A stretch of DNA of 64,000 bases from Sphaerolaimus hirsutus (taxonomy: Eukaryota > Nematoda > Chromadorea > Monhysterida > Sphaerolaimidae), in contig OZ038452.1 of NCBI GenBank assembly GCA_964036195.1, positions 26,237,785 through 26,301,784 on the forward strand. The letters run 5' to 3'. Shown one piece after another: positions 44,866 through 55,196 of this stretch; within the stretch, counting starts at the first letter, position 1, and every line of letters starts with the position of its first letter. The translations under genes were made by a program, and so were the position numbers. The notes beneath the pieces were generated by a model. The model was not told the DNA's origin and did no database searches. It saw only the letters and a list, made by a program, of their open reading frames with translations.

Positions 44866-45124
44866 TATACTCAGCGGACCACAAAGTATGCATCCTAAAT
44901 CACTTATGTCTTAGTCGATAACGCGCGAGCATGATACTTATGTATGAACTTTCCCAAAAAGAAAAATATTTTAAAAAAGAAAAGGCGCAGTCGCGCACAC
45001 GCGGCTAATGTTTTTTCCAGGAACGTTTTTTCTTTTTTTGGAACAATTTTTATTTTATTTACGATGACGTCATGATGGAGTGTTTCCTTCAGAAAAATGC
45101 ATAGCGTGCGGTCCGCCGAGTATA
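44866..45124. repeat. ATACTCAGCGGAC-end MITE
   Basis: Starts TATACTCAGCGGACCACAAA and ends GCGGTCCGCCGAGTATA. Interior matches 8334-8625 (GTCTTAGTCGATAACGCGCG, GATGACGTCATGATGGAGTG). Confidence 0.7.
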
Positions 45125-45417
45125 CGTAAAATTTTTTCATTCAACCTTACACAACACAACCACAGCGAGAATAATGTGCTTTTGCTGGGCAAAATTGCAC
45201 TTATTCATTCGGACCGTTTCAAACTGCTGCACCATGTAAAAGTGACAGGTTGAGTGAAAAACGATATTAAAAACGATTTTCAACTGTCAAAAGAACGAAA
45301 GACAATTCAAAATGGAGGCGCGATTTTCTGCAGAAGTTTACTTTAGATGCAAAATGGGACATTGCTTTCTATGCTCTGAAATATGCACTATACACTTGAA
45401 TGGGTCTATTGGGGAAT

Positions 45418-45745
45418 TACCGTATTTCCTCGAATCAACCCCTTAAATTGACCCCCTCGAAATACCCCCAGGTTTGAACGAGCTAGGGAAATTATAGACC
45501 CTCCTCCCTTGAAACACCCCAATGCAAATCTAGTGTAATGATAATGTGAATGATAAAACTGCGGCTGGTGATCTGTGTAAAGCAGAAAACATGTAAAAAC
45601 AGTACTTGTACTTACATGTCAATAAAATGCATTTTTTATTTCTTCTATTGTTGAATTTTTCTACATCTGAGTATGTGGCATTTCGTAAAATTTCTGGCGA
45701 AAGAATAACCCCCTGGGGCTGGGGGTATTTCGAGGAAATACGGTA
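45418..45745. mobile_element. CCTCGAAATACCCC MITE, TA edges
   Basis: TA-CCGTATTTCCTCGAATC to TATTTCGAGGAAATACGG-TA. Short arms, with the family core (GATAAAACTGCGGCTGGTGA) and few C/G runs compared with 14727-15159. Confidence 0.7.
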
Positions 45746-46099
45746 ATGCTTTTGTTCAACTACGTATTTTGGCGGCACTTTTTCGGTCGGTCGAGGCTTG
45801 AAACTTTTTTCGTCAGTATTTCTTTCAGCATAGATAAGGAATTATATATAGGTAAGCCATGTAGCTGTACGTTTGTACTGGCTATGTTGCTGAGAATTTT
45901 CCATATTGAAAAATGTAAATACTCAGCAGATGCGAGAAATGTGAGAAATAAGGTATATAAGCTGCAAATGCGCCGATAATAAATAGAAGCGATGTACCTT
46001 ATGTAATGAGAAAACAATAGAGAAAGATTTGGTTCCTAATTCGGATGGGTGTGCATCATTTCAAATGCTAATCATTGCGTATGCTGCGGAAAAGCTCAC

Positions 46100-46172
46100 T
46101 TCAAATGCTGTAGTGCTTTATTTCAAATGCTACAGTGCGGTTCAAATGCTACAGTGCGGTTCAAATGCTACT
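46100..46172. repeat. Tandem TTCAAATGCTACAGTGCGG
   Basis: Three adjacent copies of a ~19-bp unit, with looser copies (TTCAAATGCTGTAGTGC) just upstream. Confidence 0.65.
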
Positions 46173-46399
46173 AGTGTATTTCCGGCATGAAATTTTGTCA
46201 TTCCACTCATTTTACACACTAAAAATACCATATAGTGCCAACTTAAAATGATCAATCATGCTTCCTTTTGTCATGAATTTCACACTTTCATACATATTTT
46301 TAGGTGAGATACTAAAAATGTAAAGTGCATTCAAAGCAAAACCATGTGCGATATGGTGCTGCAAAGGAGCCCGTGCCATTATGCACATAAACCGATTAT

Positions 46400-47305
46400 G
46401 CATCTAGTACCCTGTACTCACATACTTTTTGAAAGTATGTGAGTACATAAAACATATTTTAAGGGACAGAAAATGTCATTTTGCCAGACAAAAAGTGACA
46501 AACATAGTACATTTTCTTAAGAAATACTTATCTGGAGAGAAAAACACATCTTTGGTGTATTTCAGGGTAAAAATTGCAAAAATACCAATTTTTACGTTAT
46601 TTTGTTAGGAAAATACATTATTTTAGTTCTCTGTGAGAAAATATCCATTTCTACGGTTTCCCTGGGAAAAATACTCAATTTTATATTTTATCAGGAAAAC
46701 AGTATTTTACTCACCTTTTACGCAGTGTAAAAGTAAATATAAAATACTTAACCTTTTCTGTACTCAGGGGTAGGGTTCAAACAGGATCCTGATCCCGATC
46801 CCGGATCCCGTGAAATTCCGGGATTTAGCAGTCTCGATCCTGATCCCAACCCTGAAAATTTTCAAATCCTGATCCCGATCCTGAGAAACTGCAAAGTCCG
46901 GGATCCCGATCCCGGAAAAATTTGTGGAAATTATCAAAAGTGAAAAAATGACATTTTTGCATGTAAAAATGTGAACACAAACCCCCAGCATTCATTTTAT
47001 GCCACTTTTCTGGCATCCAACAGTGTTTTAAGACCTGTATGAACAACTGTGGATGCCAGAACATTGGCCAAAAGCTCTATCCCAATACCCCAATCCCAAT
47101 CCCAAAAAAATGCCAATCCCAATCCCGATCCCGATCCCGTGACCCCAATCCCGGCCAATCCCGATCCCGATCCCAATCCCGAAATCTCAAAAAACCAATC
47201 CCGATCCCGAAAAGTCAATCCCGTTTGAACCCTACTCAGGGGTGAGTAAAACAAATATACTTTACATTTACGTTCCCTTTAAAAAAAGTTCAGTACCTTT
47301 AACAA
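46400..47305. repeat. hAT-like AAAGTATTTA MITE hosting the GATCCC element
   Basis: Left part has GTACTCACATACTTTTTGAA and GGAAAATACTC words; the right end is CAGTACCTTTAACAACTCTAG. Split at the CTCAGGGG duplication of the nested element. Confidence 0.6.
46771..47234. mobile_element. GATCCC word hAT-like MITE, perfect 8-bp TSD
   Basis: Starts TAGGGTTCAAACAGGATCC and ends CCCGTTTGAACCCTA, flanked by CTCAGGGG (46763-46770, 47235-47242). Arms are GATCCCGATCCC words in opposite orientation; only about 120 bp in the middle is unique. A solo end lies in the cuticlin intron at 57413. Confidence 0.9.
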
Positions 47306-47310
47306 CTCTA

Positions 47311-47402
47311 GTTAGATGCATAATTTGTCTAGATGCATAATGGGTAGAATTAGGCGCATGATGGGGATAGATGCATAATCGGTTTAGATGCATAATGAGT
47401 CC
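47311..47402. repeat. TTAGATGCATAAT word cluster
   Basis: About five spaced copies of AGATGCATAATNGGT within 90 bp. Not a strict tandem; similar in style to the word-expanded MITE arms. Confidence 0.5.
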
Positions 47403-47515
47403 TAGTCCTGCAAAGTGCAAGAGGAAATGCTGGCATGTGATGTGATGCTTTATGGCATCTGATGTATCGATTTTTGGTGGCATACAAAACGACCAGCATT
47501 TGAAGTGGTCTGGAC

Positions 47516-48519
47516 CAGGGTTGGTTTTATAAAAATCATTTGTATACAAATTGTATAAAAATTGTATAAAAATGTATTTTATTTTTATTTTATTCTTGAT
47601 TCATTTTATTGTATTTTATTTTATTCCAAAATAATAATAAAATAATAAAATGGACCATTTTACAAAAATTTTACAAAAATTTTACAGAAATTTTACAAAA
47701 AATCAGAATCTTGCATGCAAGGCCAGAAAAATGTGATAATTAGACCTAAACATGAAAAACATGTGACAAATTTTTACATTACTCTGCAAAAGTTGCATGC
47801 AATAGGTATTGTTAGCTAGCTGCAAGTGTAAAGTTACAATTATCGATAAGAATGGTTTGCATTTTCAGTAGAATGATTACTGGAGTGTGCTGGGCACATT
47901 TGTAAAACATCATGCAAAGTGTCAATTGTCATGTCAAATGTAAAGTAAAGAGTCAATTGACATCTGAAATGTCAATCAAAGTATGATTGTCATGACAAAT
48001 GTCATGCAGAGTGTAAATTGTGTATCCGAATGTTATGTTTTGGTATCCAAACCTTATGTTTTGGTATCCAAATCTTATGTTTTTGTATCCAAATGTTCAC
48101 ATAAGATTTGGCAACACAAACAACAACAAGATTTGGATACAAACGAAAAGATTTGGATACAATTTGCTTTACAGTTTCCACTTTACTTAACATTTGTCAT
48201 GACAATTGACACTTTCCATCTCATTTCACAACATTTTGACACTTTATATGGCTTGGGACTGCCCCAGCTCCGCGAAAAAACAGGTTGAACAATAAACAAC
48301 AGAAAAATTTTTTTACAAAAATTATGAATTTTTATACAATTTTTACAAAAATATGAATTTGTATACAATTTTACAAAAAATTTACAAAAATTCAAATATT
48401 TTTTCCAATTTTTATTTTTATTTTGAAATTTTCCATTTTATTTTATTTTATTTTATTCTTCAATTTTCCATTTTATTTTTATTTTATTTTTATTATTTTC
48501 TGAGATTTTGCCAACCCTG
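47516..48519 (+). mobile_element. 1-kb hAT-like MITE, copy 3, perfect 8-bp TSD
   Basis: Starts CAGGGTTGGTTTTATAAAAA, ends GATTTTGCCAACCCTG, flanked by GTCTGGAC (47508-47515, 48520-48527). Internal order as in copies 1 and 2, including TTTGGATACAAAAACATAAG-type words at 48020-48160. Confidence 0.9.
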
Positions 48520-48529
48520 GTCTGGACTC

Positions 48530-48795
48530 ATTCAGATGGGATTGTTATTCACTGACAAGTGTACATTCACTAAAATATATCAATGTGTCAAGCCTGGCTG
48601 GGTGCGGCTTCATTCCTTCATCCATTTTATGCAAACGGTTGTCGTATTTTTTGGATTACCTCATCATTTTGGCGAATTTCATAATCATGTCAGAAAAGGG
48701 GGGTCTAATCAAGGGTTTTTGGCTTCGCTTGACTTCCTCGGGGGTTCATCTAGGGGAGTTATTCGAAGGAACGGCTTATTCAAGAATATACGGTA
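48530..48795. repeat. Half of a CTTGAATAACC/TTATTCAAG MITE
   Basis: The right end GGCTTATTCAAGAATATACGG-TA resembles 43618-43931, with AGGGGGGTC and CTCGGGGGTTCATCTAGGGG words. No matching left end found. Confidence 0.45.
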
Positions 48796-48967
48796 TTTAT
48801 ACGTAGAAATTATCCAAAGTGGCTTCCCTTGAAATCTCGGCTGACGGAAACATGACACTGAACAAAACGCAAGCAGCAAAAAAATGTCAACTGTTGTTTT
48901 TGGTTTCTGCCGCCGAACTAAAATAAGATGAACTGAGAAACGACTTGCTTTTTAGCATTCGCGAGCT

Positions 48968-49162
48968 ATATACTCGGCGGACATCACACTTAGTATGGTA
49001 ATCTACCATAACCCATCTGAATAATGAACCAAAGATTACACAGTTTTTCCACCATGATATTTCGTTTTTACCACTAAATAATTTATTACGAAATTTATCA
49101 CAACATTCTATTCATTAGATTATGGTATGATTCTGCGCATACTTTGCGGTCAGCCGAGTATA
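48968..49162. repeat. TATACTCGGCGGAC-end MITE
   Basis: TATACTCGGCGGACATCACA at the left and GCGGTCAGCCGAGTATA at the right. The interior has TAATCTACCATAACC facing GATTATGGTATGATT. Confidence 0.7.
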
Positions 49163-49566
49163 CTTCACACTGAAAATCGGTGCACTCAATTGTGTCGGGC
49201 TGCGATTGAGAAATTGCTGTAAATACTTTTATTTAGGTACAAAAAAAAGCCGAGCGAGGTATTTATTTAGTTCCCACGAGTGTTGATAAATAAAACATAG
49301 CTACAGCTAGGAGTATCCAAATTCCGTAGACAAGAATAACGAAATGAAATTAGCTCGATAGCGTTTTTGGTGTTACCATTTCCATTTTGCAGTTGGCTGA
49401 CAGCCAAGCGACAGAAGTTTTTTTTCGTATTTACAAAGCAGTCTCGGATTTTTGGTGCAATTTTTGTGGACACTTGACATCACATTTAGCATGTAAATGT
49501 GTATTGTAGCTTCTTTACCTAATTACACTCATTGTTACATATAAACAGCGAGATAAGCTGCAAAGT

Positions 49567-50008
49567 TACCGTATTTCTTCTAGTAGAAGAGTGCCGATCT
49601 ATTTTTCGTCTCAGTTTTTACCTGCCGTTCAATTCGAAGCTGCCGTTCTATTTTTTCCACAATTTTAACACATTTTTCATTCGAAACAATAGTTTTATTT
49701 TTCATGCTATTTCATCAGCATTTTTATAGCATACCTGAGCATCAATTCAAACAAAACGAAACATGAAATCAAATAGAAGATCTAAACTATCGTTTGGAAA
49801 ACTGACTGAACATTCTCGCCATCTACCTATTTTTGCAATAATTTTGTGTATTGGCTCTCTTCAAACATAATCTCTACAAGTAATTCTATTGGAAACTGCC
49901 GTTCTATTGGAAGCTGTCATTCTATTTTTTCGTGACTGTAAAATAAGTATTTGTAAACCAAAACATCTCCTATTGGAGGTATTCTGATTTTATTAGAAGA
50001 AATACGAT
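49567..50008. mobile_element. CCGTATTTCTTCTAGTAGAAG MITE
   Basis: TA-CCGTATTTCTTCTAG at the left and TTATTAGAAGAAATACGA-TA at the right. Subterminal words GCCGTTCAATTCGAAGCTGC and ATTGGAAACTGCCGTTCTAT face each other. Best copy of this family. Confidence 0.65.
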
Positions 50009-50617
50009 ATCAATAAAACATTGAAAAATCGTCATGTTATCAACAGAAAAATAAAATTTTGTGCTCTTGAACATTTTCCCAGGCATTCGTCAAACATTTG
50101 TAAAAAATTTCGCAAATACCTAGGTAAACCTAAACACAGATTCAACATAAGGAAAAAACGGTCAAAATCGCATCGCATCTCAGCGAAAATCGTCTTGTTC
50201 TTACCGAAAAGAACGCGTCGGTAATAAATAAATATGCACGGCATTCTTTCGTTTTACCTGTCCATTTTGATTATGAGATCAAATGTGGTGATAAATGGTT
50301 AGGGCAAAGTTCAGACGCGCAGCGCACTTGCGTTAGTGAGTATCCCCCCTCCCCTAAAAATGAAATGTGTATCGTGGTTAGCGTTCCAAAAATAGGTGTT
50401 TTTCAGAAAATAAAATAAAATATAATCTCAGAAAACCTCGCAAAAAATAAAATAAAATACAATCGCTTCGAAAAAACGCAGAGAAAGTATAAATACATAT
50501 AAAAATATAAATGAGAGATTATATAAACTTTATTTTCTTAAAATAAATATAATTGAACCTCTCAGGAAAATTCTGGAGAAAATGTCATTAAATCTTGTAT
50601 TTTGCAATACCATATTA
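50009..50617. other. AT-rich stretch with nothing recognised
   Basis: Contains AATAAAATAAAATACAATC runs (50410-50470), like arms of the 1-kb MITE but without its ends. Overlapping open frames at 50021-50244 are on opposite strands with no support for either. Confidence 0.35.
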
Positions 50618-50762
50618 CCTTGGAATAACTGCCCCCCCCTCGAATTGACCCCTGCTCGAAATAATAAACCCCCTTGAATAAAATCCCCTTGAATTACCCC
50701 CTCAAAATTTGCTGGGGAAATAATAAACCTCCTGGGGGTATTTTGACGTATTATGGTATTTT
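50618..50762. repeat. Compact CCCTTGAATAA / CCTCGAATTGACC MITE
   Basis: Left CATATTACCTTGGAATAACTGCC, right CTGGGGGTATTTTGACGTATTATGGTA. A 145-bp relative of the CCTCGAAATA and CCCTTGAATAA families. Confidence 0.5.
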
Positions 50763-51101
50763 CTTATATGTTCAAAATACAAATATCATAGAGATTTTTA
50801 GAACGCTAGGTAATCATGGATGGAAAAAAGTGGCGTGTGCAAAAATGTGCAGTGGCGCACGGGCATTCTATTTATGTGATGTAACCATATACCTAGTTAT
50901 TGGGATGGGATAGTTAGTCCACCTAATTACCACCTAATTATGGGCGACTTAGTCGCCTAGGTGACTAATATGTATTCGGATGATACCACACACCCACATG
51001 ATCTTTAGGTTTCATATGCTTAATACCCTTTACTAACCACTAGTTTGATCCAACTAAAAACTAGTTCCGTGTTGCAATAGATGGTTGACTCTGAAAAAAA
51101 T

Positions 51102-51564
51102 CATAGTTGTTAAAATGTATTAATGTTTAAACGACAAATACGGATACTCAAGTACTGCGTAAATACATTCACGTTTCCTTCTGATAAAAAATACCGGTAC
51201 TCACTTACTCGCGTACTTTTTGAAACTACGCGAGTAGAGAAAATGTATTTCAAACAGGTTTTGTAATAGACTTTTTCAAGCCATAAAGGAACCAAAGGGA
51301 GAGAAAAGCTTGAAATATGGACAAAATATTCTAAATAGCATAAAAATAGGCAAAAACACATTAACCAGTGAATTTGGTGGTGAAGAAGTTCAAAAAGTAG
51401 CGATTTTGAATGAACATTGAGTTTCATTGACCAAAATACATCGGTCATTGGTCATACGGTCATATGGTCATTACATACACGGTACCAAAATGCGCACGTG
51501 AGTAAAAAATAAATACTTTGTTTATGTTTACTTTTGAAAAAGTTCGGTACTTTCAACAACTCTG
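51102..51564. mobile_element. hAT-like AAAGTATACG MITE
   Basis: Starts CATAGTTGTTAAAATGTATT and ends GGTACTTTCAACAACTCTG. Flanks AAAAAAAT and AAAATAAT agree at seven of eight bases. Interior words as in 56412-56926. Confidence 0.75.
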
Positions 51565-52537
51565 AAAATAATGGCGTCAGCGCTGTGGCGATTTCATATC
51601 ACTAGAGTTAACAGACATTTGGGGTTGCAGTGTGGTTCATGTCACATAAACCGAATTTAAATCTTCTATGAAAATATATTTAAATGGTTGCTATTTAATT
51701 TGATTTGAATTTCCCGGCTGCACTGGTCAGCTTGAATGAATCTGTGGAATAAAAGGCAAAAACAGCATTTTTGGGCAAGAAAAACTACCGTATGAATTCT
51801 GAATGAGGCACACAGCAGAATCAAAACCACTGAAATGTGTCCGAAACACATTTTTTTCTTTGAAAATGATACGTCGGTGAACGTGATAAAAATGCTTCGA
51901 TGAATTCACAGCGAAACATAACTAATGGAATCCGTACGACAAAAAACACACGAAACATTGACCTATTTGGGTCACCCTGCAAAAAGGTGAAGTCTGTGGA
52001 ATGGAGGGGGTGGAGGGGGGGGGGGGGTTGTAGTAATGCGGTCATTCATTACGACCGCTGTCGTAAAAATGTAAATAAATGTATGTAATCCCGCGAAATG
52101 GCCGCAGCTCCGTTTTATATCACAAACGACGTATATCATAAAGTATTTACATTTTGACAAGAACAATACGCAACTGTGAGTGGATGCGGCTTTGATTTTA
52201 TCCGGTGATAAGAGATTGATATTTATCATGCCATGATATTCCTCCGGCACTTGAATTGACGCAATCACGTTTCTGCACTGATTTTTCGATCAAAGCATTT
52301 GTTATCAAGCCTTTGTTAGTTTTTTTGTTAGACATTTTCTCATTATTCATCATCATCAACGTGTTATTGTCCTCTGCGGTTGGCACATGTTTTGTGCATT
52401 TCTACCTGCTTTTTCAGGAAAAAAATTGTCCACATTTATGCGGAAATATCTTCGCAATCAATGAATACCGACACCGAGTACGCCTTACCGTAACGATAAA
52501 GTATACATAAATTTACCGGTACACTGATTACGCGGTC

Positions 52538-52951
52538 GCTTCCTTATATTTGTTTGGATAACTATGGGTGACATATAAATCCACTGTTCTTATTGTGTTT
52601 TCGAGTCCATCGGAGGCGATGTAGTTCACTTTTTGGCGATTTCTTATCGTAAAAATTCGCCCCGAAATTATGTCACGCTGATAGGATGTGCATGTTTTAT
52701 AGTCGAATTTCACTGCCATTCATCCACCGTTAATTTATTAAATAGACAGATTACCGTATTTCACCACATAAATGCCAATTTGCATTACAGTGGAGACATT
52801 TAAATTCACCAGAATAATTTCCATCTTGAATTGTTTTTTCATCCAAAAATGCACGTAGTTCAATCTCGGTGAAAAGAGCACAAAGTGTGAGAGACTGTCG
52901 CAGAATCTTCCATGGAGATAATAACTCCACAGGGGCATTATTCAAGGACAT
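52538..52951 (-). CDS. Possible two-exon gene with Cys/His cluster
   Basis: Exon A from ATG at 52951 reads MSLNNAPVELLSPWKILRQS... and has CLHCNANWHLC, a possible zinc-binding cluster. A donor at TGTG|GTGAAA and an acceptor ATGGCAG| at about 52718 would join in phase 1 to exon B (KFDYKTCTSYQRDIISGRI... to a stop at 52528-52538). Composition and residue use look coding, but I recognise no family. Without splicing exon A ends after GEIR. Part of exon B is repeated at 53411-53451, so the locus may be a fragment of a mobile or duplicated gene. Confidence 0.35.
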
Positions 52952-53120
52952 AGTGTAGCCATCATTTCAAAGGAATATCTAAACAAATCCAAATCTCTTT
53001 TTATTGTAATTTTTGTCAGTATATGATGTAAGTTTCAGATGTGGGCAGATATGTCGGTCAGATTTGGTAAATTCTTCCTTGTGATTTTTATAATGGTGTA
53101 ATGACGCCATGGCCCATGGG

Positions 53121-53610
53121 TAGTGATGTGAAAAGCGCCAGGATTTTGGCGCAAACCATGGCGCTTTTCCAAGCCCTAGCGCCAAGCGCCAATGGTGCTA
53201 GATCAAAATGGCGTCAAGCACCAGAAGCGCCATGGCGCTTTTTGCTTTGGCGATAGTCACAGCAAAAAATGGATGTGTGATGCGACGTGAAGCATCGTGA
53301 AGTGTCGTCATGTCGACACTTCACGATGCTGTGAAGCGCTGGTTGACACTTGAAGGCACTTCACGAACCATGCAAAGTATGCTGTAATAGTTTGTGAAGT
53401 GCAAATATTGTCACGCTGATAGGATGTGCATGTTTTATAGTCAAATCTTTTACAAATGAACTGCCAACAAGCGCCAATGGCGCCACAGCAATATAGCACC
53501 AAGCATCAATGGCGCCACAGCAATACAGTGCCAAGCACCAAAAGTGCCATGGCGTTTTTTGCTTTGGCGCTAGCGCCAGGCACCAGCGCCCTGGTGCTTT
53601 TACATCACTA
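53121..53610. mobile_element. GGCGCC word hAT-like MITE with foreign centre
   Basis: Starts TAGTGATGTGAAAAGCGCC and ends GGTGCTTTTACATCACTA. Flanks CCCATGGG and GCCATGGG differ at one of eight bases. The centre (53270-53460) has CACTTCACGAT words and a 35-bp copy of the sequence at 52675-52715. Confidence 0.75.
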
Positions 53611-53618
53611 GCCATGGG

Positions 53619-54397
53619 AAACTGTGTTTTGCAGTGCTATGGTGCCATTGGTAGTTGGCAGATGGCAGTTGACTTAACAGTTGCCTTTTTTTGTCAGGGA
53701 TCCCCCTTCTAACCCTGACAACATGCCCAATGCTGATACCATTTTACAGTAAAGATTATGAATTTATTGTCATATTTCATTTCTGACACAATTGTGCTAT
53801 ATTTGGCAGCCAAAAATACTGAAATGCTGATGCCTCTCATGAAATCTCATGCCTCTAACGCCACAAGAAGGAATGTAATGTTGTATTGTATGGTACATTT
53901 CAATGATTTAAATACTTTCTGCTTTAAATAAATGACGTCACTACTGTAATCTGTTTACTGGGAACTAAGTAGACATTAACTATGGTTATGGTAGGTCAAA
54001 AACCGTGGTATTCTGCTAACCAGCTCTAGGTGTGTGATGCCACTGCCACCCTCCCAATGCAAAAGTGGGTAACCCCCCCCCTGTCAAGTGTGCAACTTTC
54101 ACTGTGTCGGATGAAGGTCGTTCACGAGTTGCACTGTGCTGACCGCCATCTTGGCCGATTAATTTATTGGTAATATTGCCCGTTTTGAAGGATCTATTGA
54201 CTTTTCTAGACTAGTGTCGCGACATTTCATGTTGAAATAATTTGATAGTTTCTTTACAATGGTATTTATACATTTCGGCTGTGATTATTTGTATTGTTGT
54301 ATTTTACCTTGATCTAAGTGAGTTGTAAATATACGTGTGCATTTTTGTTTTGTCAAATTTCGGCCGATGCTTTTAGTTCTTGTGTGAATTTGCCTTC
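53619..54397. other. Intergenic stretch with nothing recognised
   Basis: No supported exon, RNA gene or repeat boundary. CATTTCATGTTG-type words near 54225 are isolated. Confidence 0.35.
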
Positions 54398-54627
54398 CTA
54401 AATGCTGTTTTTGGGGTTACTGAACTCTGATTTTGTTGCCACTTTCATGACGTTGTTTTTATTCACCGAAACTTGTTCTTTTGTTTTCATCGTTCCGATC
54501 CGAGTTACTTTTTCAGAAATGTGAAGGCTGTCGATTTTGACAGCGCGTGGATAATTCGGTTTAAAAAACGCATTAGTAACTTTCACCAAGTTCCGCGCAT
54601 TTTTAGGTTGATATGAATTTCTATGTT
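54398..54627 (-). CDS. Possible terminal exon, unknown protein
   Basis: After an acceptor-like TACACAG at about 54628 the frame reads HRNSYQPKNARNLVKVTNAF... to a stop at 54398, about 76 residues, basic and without Cys. The upstream part of the same frame (to 54781) is AT-rich and looks intronic. No partner exon was found, so this may be chance. Confidence 0.25.
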
Positions 54628-54876
54628 CTGTGTATTTTGTTTCATAAAAAAATATAAAAAAATATCCGAGTATTGAGTTTATTTGCAATGAGAATTTACA
54701 TTTTTCAAACCGTGAGAGAAACTGTTTGGTTTGGTAGTTGTTTTCACGAAAATGTTGTCTTTGAAAAAGGTAACACAACATAGGTAGTCAAAGTTTTTCT
54801 TTTTTTCCACGCCTTCCACATAGCTGACCCTGACCAAACCGTCACATTTACATCTAATTACCTACTTATATTTTTT

Positions 54877-55069
54877 AGTGATGTAAAAAACGCCAACACA
54901 TTGGCTATAAAAGCGCCATGGTTTTTTTCACTTGGCGCCAGCGCGATCACGCTTTTACAGAACCAGTGATGTAAAGCGCTTGGCGGCGGCGCCATTTTGC
55001 TATTGGTTGGAAAAACGCCATGACGATATTGGCACTTTGCGCCAAAATGTTGGCGCTTTTAGCATCACT
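54877..55069. repeat. GGCGCC word foldback MITEs, two adjoining
   Basis: TAGTGATGTAAAAAACGCC at 54877 and CAGTGATGTAAAGCGC at about 54965 both face GGCGCTTTTAGCATCACTA ending at 55069. One copy probably inserted beside or in another. Confidence 0.6.
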
Positions 55070-55196
55070 ATACGCAACTATTTTTTCACATCAGCCACTT
55101 TTTATCAAATTCACAGCCCACCATCCATCTATCCAAAAAGACCCCCTCCCCCCCCCCCCCAAAAAAACCCCCCCCACCCTCAACAGAGCCTCCAAA

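Noticed and set aside
46771..47234. GATCCC-rich tract as a satellite or CRISPR-like array
   Set aside because: Unit length is irregular, halves are inverted, and exact hAT-like ends with an 8-bp duplication explain it.
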